From positions 1-64,000 of the IMG/VR virus record IMGVR_UViG_3300042473_001540: DNA of 64,000 nt; one strand, given 5' to 3'. Both the position numbers and the translations under genes were made by a program. Position 1 is the stretch's first letter; every line of letters starts with the position of its first letter. Shown here piece after piece: positions 41,073 through 48,443 of the stretch. The DNA is from a virus. The notes under the pieces are model-generated. The model searched no databases. It had not been told where the DNA came from and saw nothing but the letters and a program-made list of their open reading frames with translations.

Positions 41073-41166
41073 CCTTACGCCCTCGCTATCTCTTGCTGAT
41101 GTTGCATATGGTTATTTAAAGAATCTCCTAGAGATATAAATAATTTAAAATCTTAAGGAATACTCT

Positions 41167-41412
41167 ATGAGCGACGACATCAAAAAATACAGAGCCATTG
41201 TGGAACAATCACACGCTAATGTATCAGGCAAAAAGAGGTTGACAGAAAATACCCAATCAACAGCACAAATGATTCTAGAGAGCCTACAAGGACAAAAGGT
41301 CAGCAAGGACCAATTGTTTGGCGCGCTAATCAACAATCCTCGCATTCGCTCTAGTTCTGCTGCTGTGCGTGTGTTGCAGGAAATGAAGGCTGGTCTCAAA
41401 AAGTCTGTGTGA
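41167..41412 (+). CDS. Small hypothetical helical protein
   Basis: 81 residues (MSDDIKKYRAIVEQSHANVS). All-helical; the middle (LESLQGQKVSKDQLFGALIN) resembles small T4-like cyanophage proteins of unknown role. GATATAAATAATTTAAAA upstream is late-promoter-like. A terminator follows. Confidence 0.55.
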   Translation: MSDDIKKYRAIVEQSHANVSGKKRLTENTQSTAQMILESLQGQKVSKDQLFGALINNPRIRSSSAAVRVLQEMKAGLKKSV

Positions 41413-41439
41413 AACACAACTGATTATAGTCAATAATTT

Positions 41440-41477
41440 AGTCCTGACCTGGAAACTCTGGGTCAGGACTTTCTTTG
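41440..41477 (+). terminator. Rho-independent terminator
   Basis: AGTCCTGACC/GGTCAGGACT 10-bp stem, then TTCTTT. Confidence 0.8.
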
Positions 41478-41485
41478 GTTAAATA
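41478..41485 (+). promoter_or_regulatory. Late-promoter-like octamer
   Basis: GTTAAATA, 22 bases before the glucosaminidase ATG; similar octamers are at 48432, 54323 and 60370. Confidence 0.45.
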
Positions 41486-41507
41486 CTCGACCTAGGAGAC
41501 GTAGAGA

Positions 41508-42464
41508 ATGCAACTGGATCAAGTATTAGCACAAGAAAATCAAAACCTTACAGAGGCATTGGGCAAGTGGGGCACGCTGGGGGCACTGGGCTTGAGTGCA
41601 GCTTTGGGTGCCTATGGTGGCTCTGCTCAAGGAAGTGCATTAGCCAAAAGCCTTTTGGGCAAAAGTGCACCTGGCCAAGAGCGAGTGGTTTCTCCATCAA
41701 TTCCTCCACTGGCTGTGCCACCAACAGCATCCACACCACAAACCGTTGCGCCCAAGCCCGCAACCGACCTTCCCCTGCCCCCAATTCCGCCAAAAGCTGT
41801 GCCAACAGTGAAACCCAGTGGCAAAGATGTGCATCCCAATTTTCCGCCAGCCCTACAATCTCAGCCTACAGCAGCTCCTGGCGACAAAATCAACAGCTTT
41901 GTACAAAACTTGTTGCCTAGTATTCGTGAGATAAATCAAGAAATATTACGTGACAGGACGACGTTGAAATCTATTATGCAGAGGCAAAGTCTCACACCAG
42001 CACAACAAACATGGCTGGAAGACAAGATGACCCGTTACAGAGCTAGTAATGTTCGTGAGCTGTTGCAAAAGATGGATGTGATTCCTCCCAGCTTGGTATT
42101 GAGCCAAGCAGGCTTGGAAAGCGGCTGGGGAACATCAGACATTGCCCGCCAATTCAATGCCTTTTTTGGTCAAAAAACTTGGGGAGACAAAAATGCTGTT
42201 ATTGCACCTGGTGGTGAACGCTATCAAACCTTTGACAATCCCGCCCAAAGCATACGAAGTTACATTCAAAATTTGAACAGTCATCCTGCTTATCAAAGTT
42301 TGCGACAAACTCGAGCACAGCTTAGGAAAGCCAACAAGCCCTTGACAGGCGATGTATTGGCTACTGGGTTGGAAAAATACAGCACCAAGGGCAAGGATTA
42401 TGTACGCCAAGTTCAAGGCATGATCCGGGGCAGACAGTGGACAGATTTGGATAAAAATCACTAG
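41508..42464 (+). CDS. Glucosaminidase-domain muralytic protein (FlgJ/Bax-like)
   Basis: 318 residues. N-terminal hydrophobic segment (LGALGLSAALGAYGGSAQG), Pro-rich linker (about 60-120), then the glucosaminidase core: PPSLVLSQAGLESGWGTSDI (catalytic Glu in LESGWG), FNAFFGQKTW, YQTFDNPAQSIRSYIQNLN and a closing Y...Y...V. It cleaves N-acetylglucosaminyl bonds in peptidoglycan. Either the endolysin or a virion-associated lysin; the late-type promoter fits both. Confidence 0.8.
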   Translation: MQLDQVLAQENQNLTEALGKWGTLGALGLSAALGAYGGSAQGSALAKSLLGKSAPGQERVVSPSIPPLAVPPTASTPQTVAPKPATDLPLPPIPPKAVPTVKPSGKDVHPNFPPALQSQPTAAPGDKINSFVQNLLPSIREINQEILRDRTTLKSIMQRQSLTPAQQTWLEDKMTRYRASNVRELLQKMDVIPPSLVLSQAGLESGWGTSDIARQFNAFFGQKTWGDKNAVIAPGGERYQTFDNPAQSIRSYIQNLNSHPAYQSLRQTRAQLRKANKPLTGDVLATGLEKYSTKGKDYVRQVQGMIRGRQWTDLDKNH

Positions 42465-42501
42465 TATTGTATACTCCAACTAAAAATTTGGAGAACTAGA
42501 G

Positions 42502-43881
42502 TTGAGTTACAAAGGTAAAATTGTTATTTTGGGATTTGGCAGCATTGGCAGTGGACTTTTACCATTGTTGCTCAAACATTTTCAGCCGGAAAAGATTTTA
42601 GTTATTGGTGCTGATGACCGAAACATCAACATCTCCGCCAAATACAGTGTGGCTCACATTATTGAGCCAGTGCTTCCTGGTAATTATCAAAGTGTGCTGG
42701 CTCGCTATACTCAACCGGGTGATTTTTTGGTCAATCTCAGTGTAAATGTGAGTAGCAAGGCCCTAGTTGAGTGGTGCCAACTGAACCAAGTTCTCTACCA
42801 AGACACTTGTATTGAGCCCTGGGAAGGTTTTTATACTGACACAAGCCTTCCAGTAGAGCGTAGGAGCAATTATGCACTACGCCAAGAGATGTTGGACTAC
42901 AGAGCCAACCTGCCCAACGGAAACAAAGGCCCTACAGCCATTATGGCACACGGTGCCAATCCAGGCCTAGTGAATCATTTTGTGAAGCGTGCGCTTTTGA
43001 ACATTGCATACAAACTGGGAAGCAACCTAAACCCAAAAACACGAGCTGATTGGACCACTCTCTCCCAAACACTGGGCTTGAAAGTGATCCACATTGCTGA
43101 ACGCGATACTCAAACTCCCAAGAGTCCAAAAGCTCGCGGCGAGTTTGTGAACACCTGGAGTGTGGATGGCTTTGTGAGTGAGGGCTTGCAACCCAGTGAG
43201 TTGGGCTGGGGAACTCATGAGAAAAGTTTACCCCAGGATGCCCAACGTTTCAGCTTTGGTTGTCAGTCTGCGATCTACTTGAACCGACCAGGTTGTGTTA
43301 CCAAGGTACGGAGTTGGACACCTGGCGAAGGGGCGTATCAAGGTTGGTTGGTAACACACAATGAAAGCATCAGCATCTCTGACTACTTCAGCAACAGTGA
43401 GTATCGTCCCACAGTGCATTACGCATATCATCCCTGTGACTCAGCAGTAATGAGCATGCACGAGCTGGCTGGCAAAAACTACACTCAACAAACCTCTCAA
43501 AGACTCATTGTGGATGAAGTAGAAAGTGGGGTAGATGAGCTGGGGGTGTTGCTCATGGGAACATTTGGGGCCTATTGGTATGGCAGCCATCTCAGCATTC
43601 AAGAGGCAAGGAAACTGGCTCCCCACAACAATGCCACAAGCTTGCAAGTGGTGGCACCAGTGCTGGCAGGAATTTTGTGGGCCATTGAGCATCCCAATGA
43701 GGGCATCCTGGAAGCTGATGAGCTGCCTTTCCAAGAGATTACCAAGGTCACTGATCCCTATATGGGAAATTTGGTTGGCGCCTACACAAACTGGACTCCA
43801 CTGGAGGATCGCGGACTTTTGTTTCCGGAAGAGGTTGACTCAAGTGATCCTTGGCAGTTCCTAAACTTTAGAGTCAGTTGA
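42502..43881 (+). CDS. hss: Homospermidine synthase
   Basis: 459 residues, TTG start after GGAGAACTAGAG. NAD-binding start KIVILGFGSIGSGLLPLLL, then NLSVNVSSKALVEWCQ, CIEPWEGFYTD, AHGANPGLVNHFVKRAL, HIAERDTQ and YHPCDSA. This is the bacterial homospermidine synthase/saccharopine-reductase-like layout and length (about 475). It makes homospermidine from putrescine (with or without spermidine) using NAD+. With AdoMet decarboxylase at 54.9 kb it shows polyamine remodelling; polyamines neutralise packaged DNA. Confidence 0.88.
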   Translation: MSYKGKIVILGFGSIGSGLLPLLLKHFQPEKILVIGADDRNINISAKYSVAHIIEPVLPGNYQSVLARYTQPGDFLVNLSVNVSSKALVEWCQLNQVLYQDTCIEPWEGFYTDTSLPVERRSNYALRQEMLDYRANLPNGNKGPTAIMAHGANPGLVNHFVKRALLNIAYKLGSNLNPKTRADWTTLSQTLGLKVIHIAERDTQTPKSPKARGEFVNTWSVDGFVSEGLQPSELGWGTHEKSLPQDAQRFSFGCQSAIYLNRPGCVTKVRSWTPGEGAYQGWLVTHNESISISDYFSNSEYRPTVHYAYHPCDSAVMSMHELAGKNYTQQTSQRLIVDEVESGVDELGVLLMGTFGAYWYGSHLSIQEARKLAPHNNATSLQVVAPVLAGILWAIEHPNEGILEADELPFQEITKVTDPYMGNLVGAYTNWTPLEDRGLLFPEEVDSSDPWQFLNFRVS

Positions 43882-43905
43882 CAGACAGCCAATGCATGTT
43901 ATGCT
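43878..43905 (+). promoter_or_regulatory. Sigma70-type promoter of ATP-grasp gene
   Basis: TTGACA (overlapping the hss stop TGA), 16 bases, TATGCT; GAGGAG ribosome site follows. Confidence 0.65.
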
Positions 43906-43926
43906 CTATTATTAGAGGAGTAGCAG

Positions 43927-44727
43927 ATGCATTGGATTATTCAGGACAACCTGCTCAATGAGCGCAACTATAGCAGCCTTCTGGAAGCTCTAGTTCGTCT
44001 TCAAATCCCTCATGACATTGTCAAGGTGATTCCGTTCACAAGTGGGTTGCCATGGGAAGAGCGAATTACTCCCCTGGTAGACCCTCAAGGACACGTGATG
44101 GTGAGTGGGAGCATCAGCCTGGCTACACTGGCTACTGATCGTGGTTGGACCCCAGGCAGCTTTCACAATGAGAACCATGACTTTCAAGTGTGGCGTGAAC
44201 ACATGAAAGGTCATCTCCTCAATGAGGAGGCAGTGGTGTGCAAGTTTGGTGATGTGCCCCATTTGTGGGATCGCTTTTTTATCCGACCCACAGAAGACAC
44301 CAAGAGCTTCAACGGGCAGATAATAGACTGGCAGGCGTTCCTATCTTGGCAACGTAAGGTGATTGGATTGCGTGAGACCTATACTACTCTTGATGAGAAC
44401 ACTCCAGTTGTGGTGAGTGAACTCAAACAGATATATCGGGAGGCCCGATTTTTTGTAGTAGATGGAGAAGTCATCACAGGCAGCACCTACAAGATTGGAA
44501 GCCGCGTTTGTCCAACAGCAGAAGTGCCACCCACAATGTGGGAATATGCTCAACGCATGGCTGGAAAGTGGGGACCAGCTCGAGCCTATGTGATTGACCT
44601 GGCTCTTACTGACGATGCTGATGATGGATACAACAAGATTATTGAATACAACTGCTGCAATTGTGCAGGGTTTTATGAGATTGATGTGCAGAAATGGATT
44701 ATGGCCATTGAAAACATGGAGTTTTAG
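43927..44727 (+). CDS. R2K-type ATP-grasp ligase-like protein
   Basis: 266 residues. The second half has KQIYREARFFVVDGEVITGS, RVCPTAEVPP, ARAYVIDLAL and KIIEYNCCNCAGFYEIDVQK, the phage/bacterial R2K ATP-grasp pattern (related to DUF4343). ATP-grasp enzymes form carboxylate-amine bonds, perhaps peptide tagging. It ends in TAG and the TilS frame continues in the same phase directly after it. Confidence 0.78.
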   Translation: MHWIIQDNLLNERNYSSLLEALVRLQIPHDIVKVIPFTSGLPWEERITPLVDPQGHVMVSGSISLATLATDRGWTPGSFHNENHDFQVWREHMKGHLLNEEAVVCKFGDVPHLWDRFFIRPTEDTKSFNGQIIDWQAFLSWQRKVIGLRETYTTLDENTPVVVSELKQIYREARFFVVDGEVITGSTYKIGSRVCPTAEVPPTMWEYAQRMAGKWGPARAYVIDLALTDDADDGYNKIIEYNCCNCAGFYEIDVQKWIMAIENMEF

Positions 44728-45336
44728 GTGTTCAAGTTGCTGGCCAAGTTGCCTCGAGAACTGGGGGTAGCGTGTAGCGGTGGTGTAGACAGCATGGCGG
44801 TGCTGGATTTTTTGCGCCTCCGGCACAACGTCACTGTGTGTTTTTTTCATCATGACACCGAAACAAGTTCAAAAGCGTTGAGCTTTCTCAGCACATACTG
44901 TTATGAGAACTCCATTCCCATGCGAGTGGATTTTTTGGTTGATGCGTGCCCCAAAGGGGTTTCAATGGAAGAACATTGGCGCAACAGTCGATATGAGTTT
45001 TTGCACAGCATCGAAGGAGTTGTGGTAACAGGGCATCATCTAGATGATTGTGTGGAGACCTATCTCTTCAACTGTTTGCATGGGAAAACACACACCATTC
45101 CCATGTGGCGGAACAATGTGGTGCGACCCTTTCTCACCACACCCAAGAGTGTGTTTGAAAGTTGGTGTGTGAGACATGAGGTGCCTTGGGTTGAGGATGA
45201 GAGCAATAAAGATTTGAAGTATATGCGGAATCACATTCGTCATAAGATTGTACCGGAGGCACTCAAGGTCAATCCAGGCTTGAGGAAGGTGGTCAAGCGG
45301 CTGGTTCTTCAAAGCATGCAAACAGAAAATAGTTGA
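44728..45336 (+). CDS. tilS: tRNA(Ile)-lysidine synthase-like PP-loop ATPase
   Basis: 202 residues, GTG start. PP-loop ACSGGVDSMAVLDFL, TGHHLDDCVETYLF and YMRNHIRHKIVPEAL match TilS, which puts lysidine on C34 of tRNA-Ile(CAU) so that it reads AUA. Shorter than cellular TilS because the C-terminal substrate domain is absent. A CAU tRNA of Ile2 type begins 41 bases downstream. The frame is in phase with the upstream ATP-grasp gene across a single TAG; GGAG lies seven bases before GTG, so independent initiation is also possible. Confidence 0.85.
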   Translation: MFKLLAKLPRELGVACSGGVDSMAVLDFLRLRHNVTVCFFHHDTETSSKALSFLSTYCYENSIPMRVDFLVDACPKGVSMEEHWRNSRYEFLHSIEGVVVTGHHLDDCVETYLFNCLHGKTHTIPMWRNNVVRPFLTTPKSVFESWCVRHEVPWVEDESNKDLKYMRNHIRHKIVPEALKVNPGLRKVVKRLVLQSMQTENS

Positions 45337-45361
45337 CAGACTGCGATTTAGCGCATATTAT
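45333..45361 (+). promoter_or_regulatory. Sigma70-type promoter of CAU tRNA
   Basis: TTGACA (overlapping the tilS stop), 17 bases, TATTAT. Confidence 0.65.
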
Positions 45362-45376
45362 ATGAGCAGTTGATAA

Positions 45377-45450
45377 GGACGCATAGCTCAATTGGTTAGA
45401 GTCGGCCGCTCATAACGGTCTTGTTCCAGGTTCGAGCCCTGGTGTGTCCA
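45377..45450 (+). tRNA. tRNA (CAT), probably Ile2
   Basis: Acceptor GGACGCA/TGTGTCC, anticodon arm GCCG-CTCATAA-CGGT, T-loop TTCGAGC. The body resembles bacterial tRNA-Ile2 (GGACCCATAGCTCAG.. and GGCTCATAACC). Adjacency to TilS supports Ile2 over Met. Confidence 0.82.
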
Positions 45451-45466
45451 GTAACCCCCTAACATT

Positions 45467-45495
45467 TTGACCTCCGTCTCCTGCACCATTATAAT
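45467..45495 (+). promoter_or_regulatory. Sigma70-type promoter, leaderless arrangement
   Basis: TTGACC, 17 bases, TATAAT; the phosphatase ATG is six bases downstream of the -10 box. Confidence 0.65.
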
Positions 45496-45501
45496 CAGCC
45501 T

Positions 45502-46089
45502 ATGCAGCCTCCATTTGAATTCAAGGTGACTGATGTAGTCACCGCACAAACACTTATTAAAAACCAATGGCCAACAAAAATCATCACTCTCTTGGGGCAA
45601 GAATATCCCAATGGTGTGCCCAGCGAGGGAAGTCATCATCTCACTGTCTCTGTTGATGACATCACCTATCCTGCTCCTGGCTGGAACACACCTTCAACAT
45701 TCCATGTTGATACTATTTTGAAATTCTCAAAAGGTTTTGAGCCAACTGATCGAGTGTTGTTTCATTGTTTCGCCGGAATAAGCAGAAGCACTGCAACAGC
45801 AATTGGGGTATTATGCCAACATCAAATCTCTCCAACTGATGCAGTTGTGTTGGTTGAACAAGCTACCGCAGGGTTAGATCCAAATGAACTGATTCTATTT
45901 CACTTTGACAGCCTGTTGGGATTGAAGTTGGGTTTGATGGACAGTTATCGGAGCTGGAGTGTGACTCAAAACGGAAGGCTGGTGAATCGCATGCCACGAA
46001 ACTTCTCAGCTGAGCTTGAGCGCAATGCTCGAGAGTATTACTCTCAAATGAGTCAGCGCAAGAGCATCAAAAATATGGATCTGTTATAA
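45502..46089 (+). CDS. Cysteine-based protein phosphatase (dual-specificity-like)
   Basis: 195 residues. Signature loop FHCFAGISRSTATAIG (HCx5RS) with a preceding general-acid candidate in VSVDDITYPAPG. Removes phosphate from Tyr/Ser/Thr residues or nucleotides. The 3' end overlaps a convergent kinase-like gene by 23 bases, an appealing kinase/phosphatase pairing. Predicted leaderless message. Confidence 0.78.
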   Translation: MQPPFEFKVTDVVTAQTLIKNQWPTKIITLLGQEYPNGVPSEGSHHLTVSVDDITYPAPGWNTPSTFHVDTILKFSKGFEPTDRVLFHCFAGISRSTATAIGVLCQHQISPTDAVVLVEQATAGLDPNELILFHFDSLLGLKLGLMDSYRSWSVTQNGRLVNRMPRNFSAELERNAREYYSQMSQRKSIKNMDLL

Positions 46090-46645
46090 CCCAAACCGTT
46101 CCGCGTCGCATGATGTTGAGGGGATGCAGGTCCAGTCTAGGACCAATCTTTTTCAATTGGCGTGTCATCAGCTGAACCACTTCCTCTGCATCTCTGCTGA
46201 GAGATGAACACTCAATAACGTCTTTGTCTATGTTTGTCCAATATAATGTTTGGCCAAGATTAGCATACAGTTGTTTGGCCACACAAAATGCCTCAGGCAT
46301 TTCAATTTTTATATCAAATTCAGTCACTCGGGCTAGTTTTTCCATTCTCACATAACTGAAAAGCGTGCCAGGAATCTTTCTCTGCTCTCTACTGAATTTG
46401 GGAAAATGTGGGTTTTGAGGCACTCTTTGCGCCAAATCCACAAACTTGGTGTAGAGGCTCCCTGTGGGGTAGATTTTCAGCACATAAAGCTTGCTGGGAT
46501 GCTCGGCCACAGCCGCCTCACTTCCTCTACCCAACACAGTCCAGCCACGCTCTCGCAACAGGTTTGACAGTTCTGTTCCAAACCCATAATTCAATTTGCC
46601 AATGGCTTTGAGCTCACGCTTCAGTTGTAGTTCAGCTAATTGCAT
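46067..46645 (-). CDS. Protein-kinase-fold protein, copy 2
   Basis: 192 residues. LGRGSEAAVAEH (glycine loop), LYVLKIY (Lys), YVRMEKLARV (hinge), RLDLHPLNIMRRG (catalytic loop D..N) and VITDPYF (metal Asp). Same order and spacing style as the gene at 25870. The extra middle helices (TLYWTNIDKDVIECSSL) differ. Targets unknown. Confidence 0.58.
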   Translation of the reverse strand: MQLAELQLKRELKAIGKLNYGFGTELSNLLRERGWTVLGRGSEAAVAEHPSKLYVLKIYPTGSLYTKFVDLAQRVPQNPHFPKFSREQRKIPGTLFSYVRMEKLARVTEFDIKIEMPEAFCVAKQLYANLGQTLYWTNIDKDVIECSSLSRDAEEVVQLMTRQLKKIGPRLDLHPLNIMRRGTVWVITDPYF

Positions 46646-46715
46646 ATGATATTTACTGATTTGTGATGAAAATTCTGTTTAAATAAACTAGCTGCTTTAT
46701 TTTGGGAGACAGAGT

Positions 46716-47156
46716 TTGATCGTTGTGCTCAACACGCCACACAGTCCATTAGCCGAGCTCATCCTGGGAGATCCTGTTCGACCTCATATTCCAATTGAAA
46801 CTCGATTCACCAATGGCGAAGTTTGGATGCTGTGCAATGAGCAAGATGATGTTGCGGCTGTGTTGTGTGTAAGTTGGCAGGATTTTGTGCCCGAGAGTGA
46901 AAGTGAGTTGTTCCAATGCAGTGGAGTGAGCCCAAGTGTGGCTGTGTTTTACACGGTGTGGAGTCTCTCACCAGGCGCCGGGCAAAAGATGATCCAGGAA
47001 GCGCAAAAACGTTTGAAACACGCTTATCCACATATTCAGCGTGCAGTAACACTCAGTCCGCCCACAGCTATGGCACGCAAGTTTCATCTCCGGAATGGGG
47101 CATTTGAATTGCAAGTAAATTCCACAACTGTGAATTTTGAATACGCCCTCTCTTGA
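46716..47156 (+). CDS. GNAT-like acetyltransferase
   Basis: 146 residues with TTG start after TTGGGAGACAGAG. VFYTVWSLSPGAGQKMIQEA resembles the GNAT acetyl-CoA loop region, followed by YPHIQRAVTLSPPTAMARKF and HLRNGAFEL. Weak but ordered match. Possibly modifies proteins or metabolites. Its stop is overlapped by the promoter of the suppressor tRNA. Confidence 0.5.
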   Translation: MIVVLNTPHSPLAELILGDPVRPHIPIETRFTNGEVWMLCNEQDDVAAVLCVSWQDFVPESESELFQCSGVSPSVAVFYTVWSLSPGAGQKMIQEAQKRLKHAYPHIQRAVTLSPPTAMARKFHLRNGAFELQVNSTTVNFEYALS

Positions 47157-47181
47157 CGTTGTGTTTCGAGTCTGCTATACA
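47153..47181 (+). promoter_or_regulatory. Sigma70-type promoter of suppressor-type tRNA
   Basis: TTGACG, 17 bases, TATACA, 12 bases before the tRNA. Confidence 0.6.
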
Positions 47182-47192
47182 ATGTCTAGTAC

Positions 47193-47266
47193 GGCCCCAT
47201 AAGACAAAGGTAGTCAGCTGGACTCTAAATCCAGTGGTGTGAGTTCAAATCTCACTGGTGCCACCA
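47193..47266 (+). tRNA. Amber-suppressor-type tRNA (anticodon CTA)
   Basis: Acceptor GGCCCCA/TGGTGCC (one mismatch), anticodon stem CTGGA/TCCAG with loop CTCTAAA, so the anticodon is CTA and reads UAG. T-arm GTGAG(TTCAAAT)CTCAC, A73, CCA encoded. Own promoter and terminator, so it is a dedicated unit. CTA suppressor tRNAs are known in stop-codon-recoding phages; here TAG is still a frequent gene end. Confidence 0.8.
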
Positions 47267-47335
47267 AAAGTTTACAAAAAGGTTTTCAAACAAAATAATG
47301 ACCTAGGTTTCACACAAGTTTGAACTTTTCTTTGA

Positions 47336-47370
47336 CCCGCAAGCGGCCTCTGTGCCCTTGCGGGTTTCTT
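47336..47370 (+). terminator. Rho-independent terminator of suppressor-type tRNA
   Basis: CCCGCAAG/CTTGCGGG stem followed by TTTCTT. Confidence 0.75.
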
Positions 47371-47400
47371 CATATCAACTCAACAAGAAGGAACAAAAAC

Positions 47401-47949
47401 ATGACTGAGATTTTCTGCGAAGAAATTGTCTTCCATTTTAACAAAAAGAACTTGGAAGATCCCGCTGTACCAATGTGGACCTTGAAAACCAAGGGCCAGT
47501 CACTATATGTGAGCCACGTTAGTTGCGAGTGTCCTTGGACCACCAAGGAAACACCTGATAACCAATCTACTAAAGGATCAATAAAAGTTAAGAACGCACT
47601 ACTAATCATCAATGATTTCAATGAGGCAACCTTGCGACCAGCGACCTCAGCGGACAAGGCACGTTTGAAAGGAGAATGCCTGGTTAGAGTGGGCTGGTTG
47701 GGATTGGACCACAATGTGATGAAGGAGTTTTTGCAGAAGAATGAAATTGCTACCACCGAATGGAAAAATCTCCTTGGAGGATGTGGCAGCAGCTATTGGA
47801 TAACTGATGTGTTGAGCAATAGTGATGTAGTGCAGATGGAATTGGCACTTTGGGGAAAATTCAGAAGGCTACAGCCCAACGAGCCATTGTATAGAGGTTA
47901 TGATAGCGCAGGGAATGAATGGATTGACGATGATGACGAGGGCGGTTAA
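47401..47949 (+). CDS. Hypothetical protein
   Basis: 182 residues from ATG after AGAAGGAACAAAA. Mixed alpha/beta with an acidic end (EWIDDDDEGG) and Cys residues (SCECPW, GGCGSSYW). Not recognised. Convergent with the small gene behind it (4-base overlap). Confidence 0.55.
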   Translation: MTEIFCEEIVFHFNKKNLEDPAVPMWTLKTKGQSLYVSHVSCECPWTTKETPDNQSTKGSIKVKNALLIINDFNEATLRPATSADKARLKGECLVRVGWLGLDHNVMKEFLQKNEIATTEWKNLLGGCGSSYWITDVLSNSDVVQMELALWGKFRRLQPNEPLYRGYDSAGNEWIDDDDEGG

Positions 47950-48152
47950 CTCATCCAAGCCAGCATGAACGCTGTTTTCAACTCATTGTTAGGAAAGTAT
48001 ATCAAAAAGTTGCCAGTGGGGGTTTTGATAGCCTTAGCCTCATAGAGGTCAAACAACCAATCGTGTGCGTCGTTCCAACTGACAAATCCCTGCGAGCGCC
48101 AGAGAAGGGGCCACCAAAGGCTGTTGCGAGTCACTAATACTGAGTCTGTCAT
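47946..48152 (-). CDS. Small FxLxW-family protein
   Basis: 68 residues. Aromatic N-terminal part (NSLWWPLLWRSQGF) and closing FPNNELKTAFMLAWMS. Overlaps its upstream partner by four bases. Family shared with 28753, 48149, 49414, 49602 and 49759. Function unknown. Confidence 0.55.
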   Translation of the reverse strand: MTDSVLVTRNSLWWPLLWRSQGFVSWNDAHDWLFDLYEAKAIKTPTGNFLIYFPNNELKTAFMLAWMS

Positions 48153-48379
48153 TCACTTGCCCACGAGAGTTGAAATTGAACTTTGGTATCAGCATCAGGA
48201 AAACACAAGATCAACACATCCGAATGCTCTACCATAGCCACACCGTATTTTTCCTGCAGAAAATTTCTCAAGCCTTCATACGTGCTGGCGTCAACAGTGG
48301 CAATAAAGTCTCGCCACCAATTGCTGCGCGGCACAACAAAAAGACAACACGCATGAGTCATAGGTAGGCTAGCACTCAT
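48149..48379 (-). CDS. Small FxLxW-family protein
   Basis: 76 residues; core WWRDFIATVDASTYEGLRNF, then LILCFPDADTKVQFQLSWAS. Compare 47946 and 49759: W..., beta strand ending in F, 4-6 polar residues, FxLxW. Operon head of the pair. Confidence 0.55.
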   Translation of the reverse strand: MSASLPMTHACCLFVVPRSNWWRDFIATVDASTYEGLRNFLQEKYGVAMVEHSDVLILCFPDADTKVQFQLSWASE

Positions 48380-48443
48380 AGAGTGTGCGATTCTTGGAGA
48401 GTGATGGGTTCAAAAGATTCACATTCTGTTGCTTAAATAGAGT

